Positions 5,298-5,451 of a DNA stretch of 5,451 nt are shown in pieces; the stretch's first letter is position 1; each line of letters opens with the position of its first letter. Origin of the DNA: Caldifarciminota bacterium (lineage in GTDB: Bacteria; Hydrothermota; Hydrothermia; B15-G9; WFZT01); assembly GCA_026991055.1 (NCBI GenBank), contig JALXCE010000212.1, positions 1 through 5,451 of the forward strand. The letters are read 5' to 3'. The notes under the pieces are model-generated. The model did not search any database, was not told where the DNA came from, and saw only the letters and a program-made list of their open reading frames with translations. Both the position numbers and the translations under genes were made by a program.

Positions 5298-5451
5298 TTA
5301 TTGTAATACTAAGATTTTTTCCAATTCTTCCTCTGGCACAGGCGCGAAATGAGACAACTTCATCCAGAAGTTTCCGCGTCCCTGTGTCAGAGACCTCAAA
5401 GTTGTTGAATAACCAAAAATTTTCCTCAGGGCGACCCTTGCAACCACTTTT
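5298..5451 (-). CDS. fusA: Elongation factor G, C-terminal 50 residues (partial)
   Basis: The minus-strand frame entering at the right edge encodes 50 residues and stops with TAA at 5298-5300. The peptide includes FGYSTTLRSLTQGRG, the conserved domain V end of EF-G (compare YATDLRSxTQGRA in E. coli), followed by NFWMKLSHFAPVP. It ends with a short acidic and hydrophobic tail, EEELEKILVLQ. EF-G catalyses ribosomal translocation with GTP. Its position just upstream of tuf matches the str operon order. Gly after QGR and Trp in the following strand depart from the E. coli form, so an EF-G paralogue is possible, but the place beside tuf favours the main fusA. The rest of the gene lies outside the window. 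Confidence 0.92.
   Translation of the reverse strand, partial: KVVARVALRKIFGYSTTLRSLTQGRGNFWMKLSHFAPVPEEELEKILVLQ

Noticed and set aside
4923..5306. Open frame on the + strand across the tuf start and fusA end
   Set aside because: It is antisense to EF-Tu and EF-G codons, with a Cys- and Val-rich composition typical of a shadow frame and no family resemblance.

Overview
The window is a stretch of bacterial translation-gene operon, read entirely from the minus strand. In transcription order (right to left) it holds the 3' end of fusA (EF-G), complete tuf (EF-Tu), then rpsJ (S10), rplC (L3), rplD (L4), rplW (L23), rplB (L2), rpsS (S19), rplV (L22) and rpsC (S3), and finally the first six codons of rplP (L16). 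Every gene keeps the family's usual length and motifs, and I see no frameshift, pseudogene, insertion sequence, tRNA, CRISPR array or gene-free stretch. The largest gap between genes is 18 bases.

The proteins are bacterial rather than archaeal: EF-Tu type rather than EF-1alpha, bacterial-type L3, L4 and L22, and standard S10-operon order. Base composition is mid-range and the initiation sites are mostly good Shine-Dalgarno sequences. In E. coli the str genes (fusA-tuf) and the S10 operon are separate. Here they are joined, with only 2 bases between tuf and rpsJ, an arrangement known from Thermotoga, Aquifex and other deep-branching lineages. Substitutions in EF-Tu, L4, L22 and L2 also suggest a lineage away from the Proteobacteria and Firmicutes, but I cannot name a phylum from the sequence alone.

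Layout: 5298-5451 fusA end; 4083-5279 tuf; 3769-4080 rpsJ; 3068-3766 rplC; 2448-3071 rplD; 2158-2451 rplW; 1313-2152 rplB; 1023-1310 rpsS; 691-1023 rplV; 20-682 rpsC; 1-18 rplP start. Genes overlap by 4 bases (rplC/rplD, rplD/rplW) or 1 base (rpsS/rplV), or lie 1-18 bases apart, so the set looks like one translationally coupled transcript. The products are two elongation factors plus proteins of both ribosomal subunits: L2, L3, L4, L22 and L23 around the peptidyl-transferase centre and exit tunnel, and S3, S10 and S19 in the small-subunit head.

I found no new multi-gene system. The features most worth a second look are two strong inverted repeats inside the first third of rplC: a perfect 13-bp stem with a 5-base loop, and a 14-pair stem with one bulge. 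Also of interest are the lack of any leader or Shine-Dalgarno before rpsJ, a ribosome-binding site written into the acidic C-terminal tail of rpsC, and unusual residues at the exit-tunnel tips of L4 and L22.
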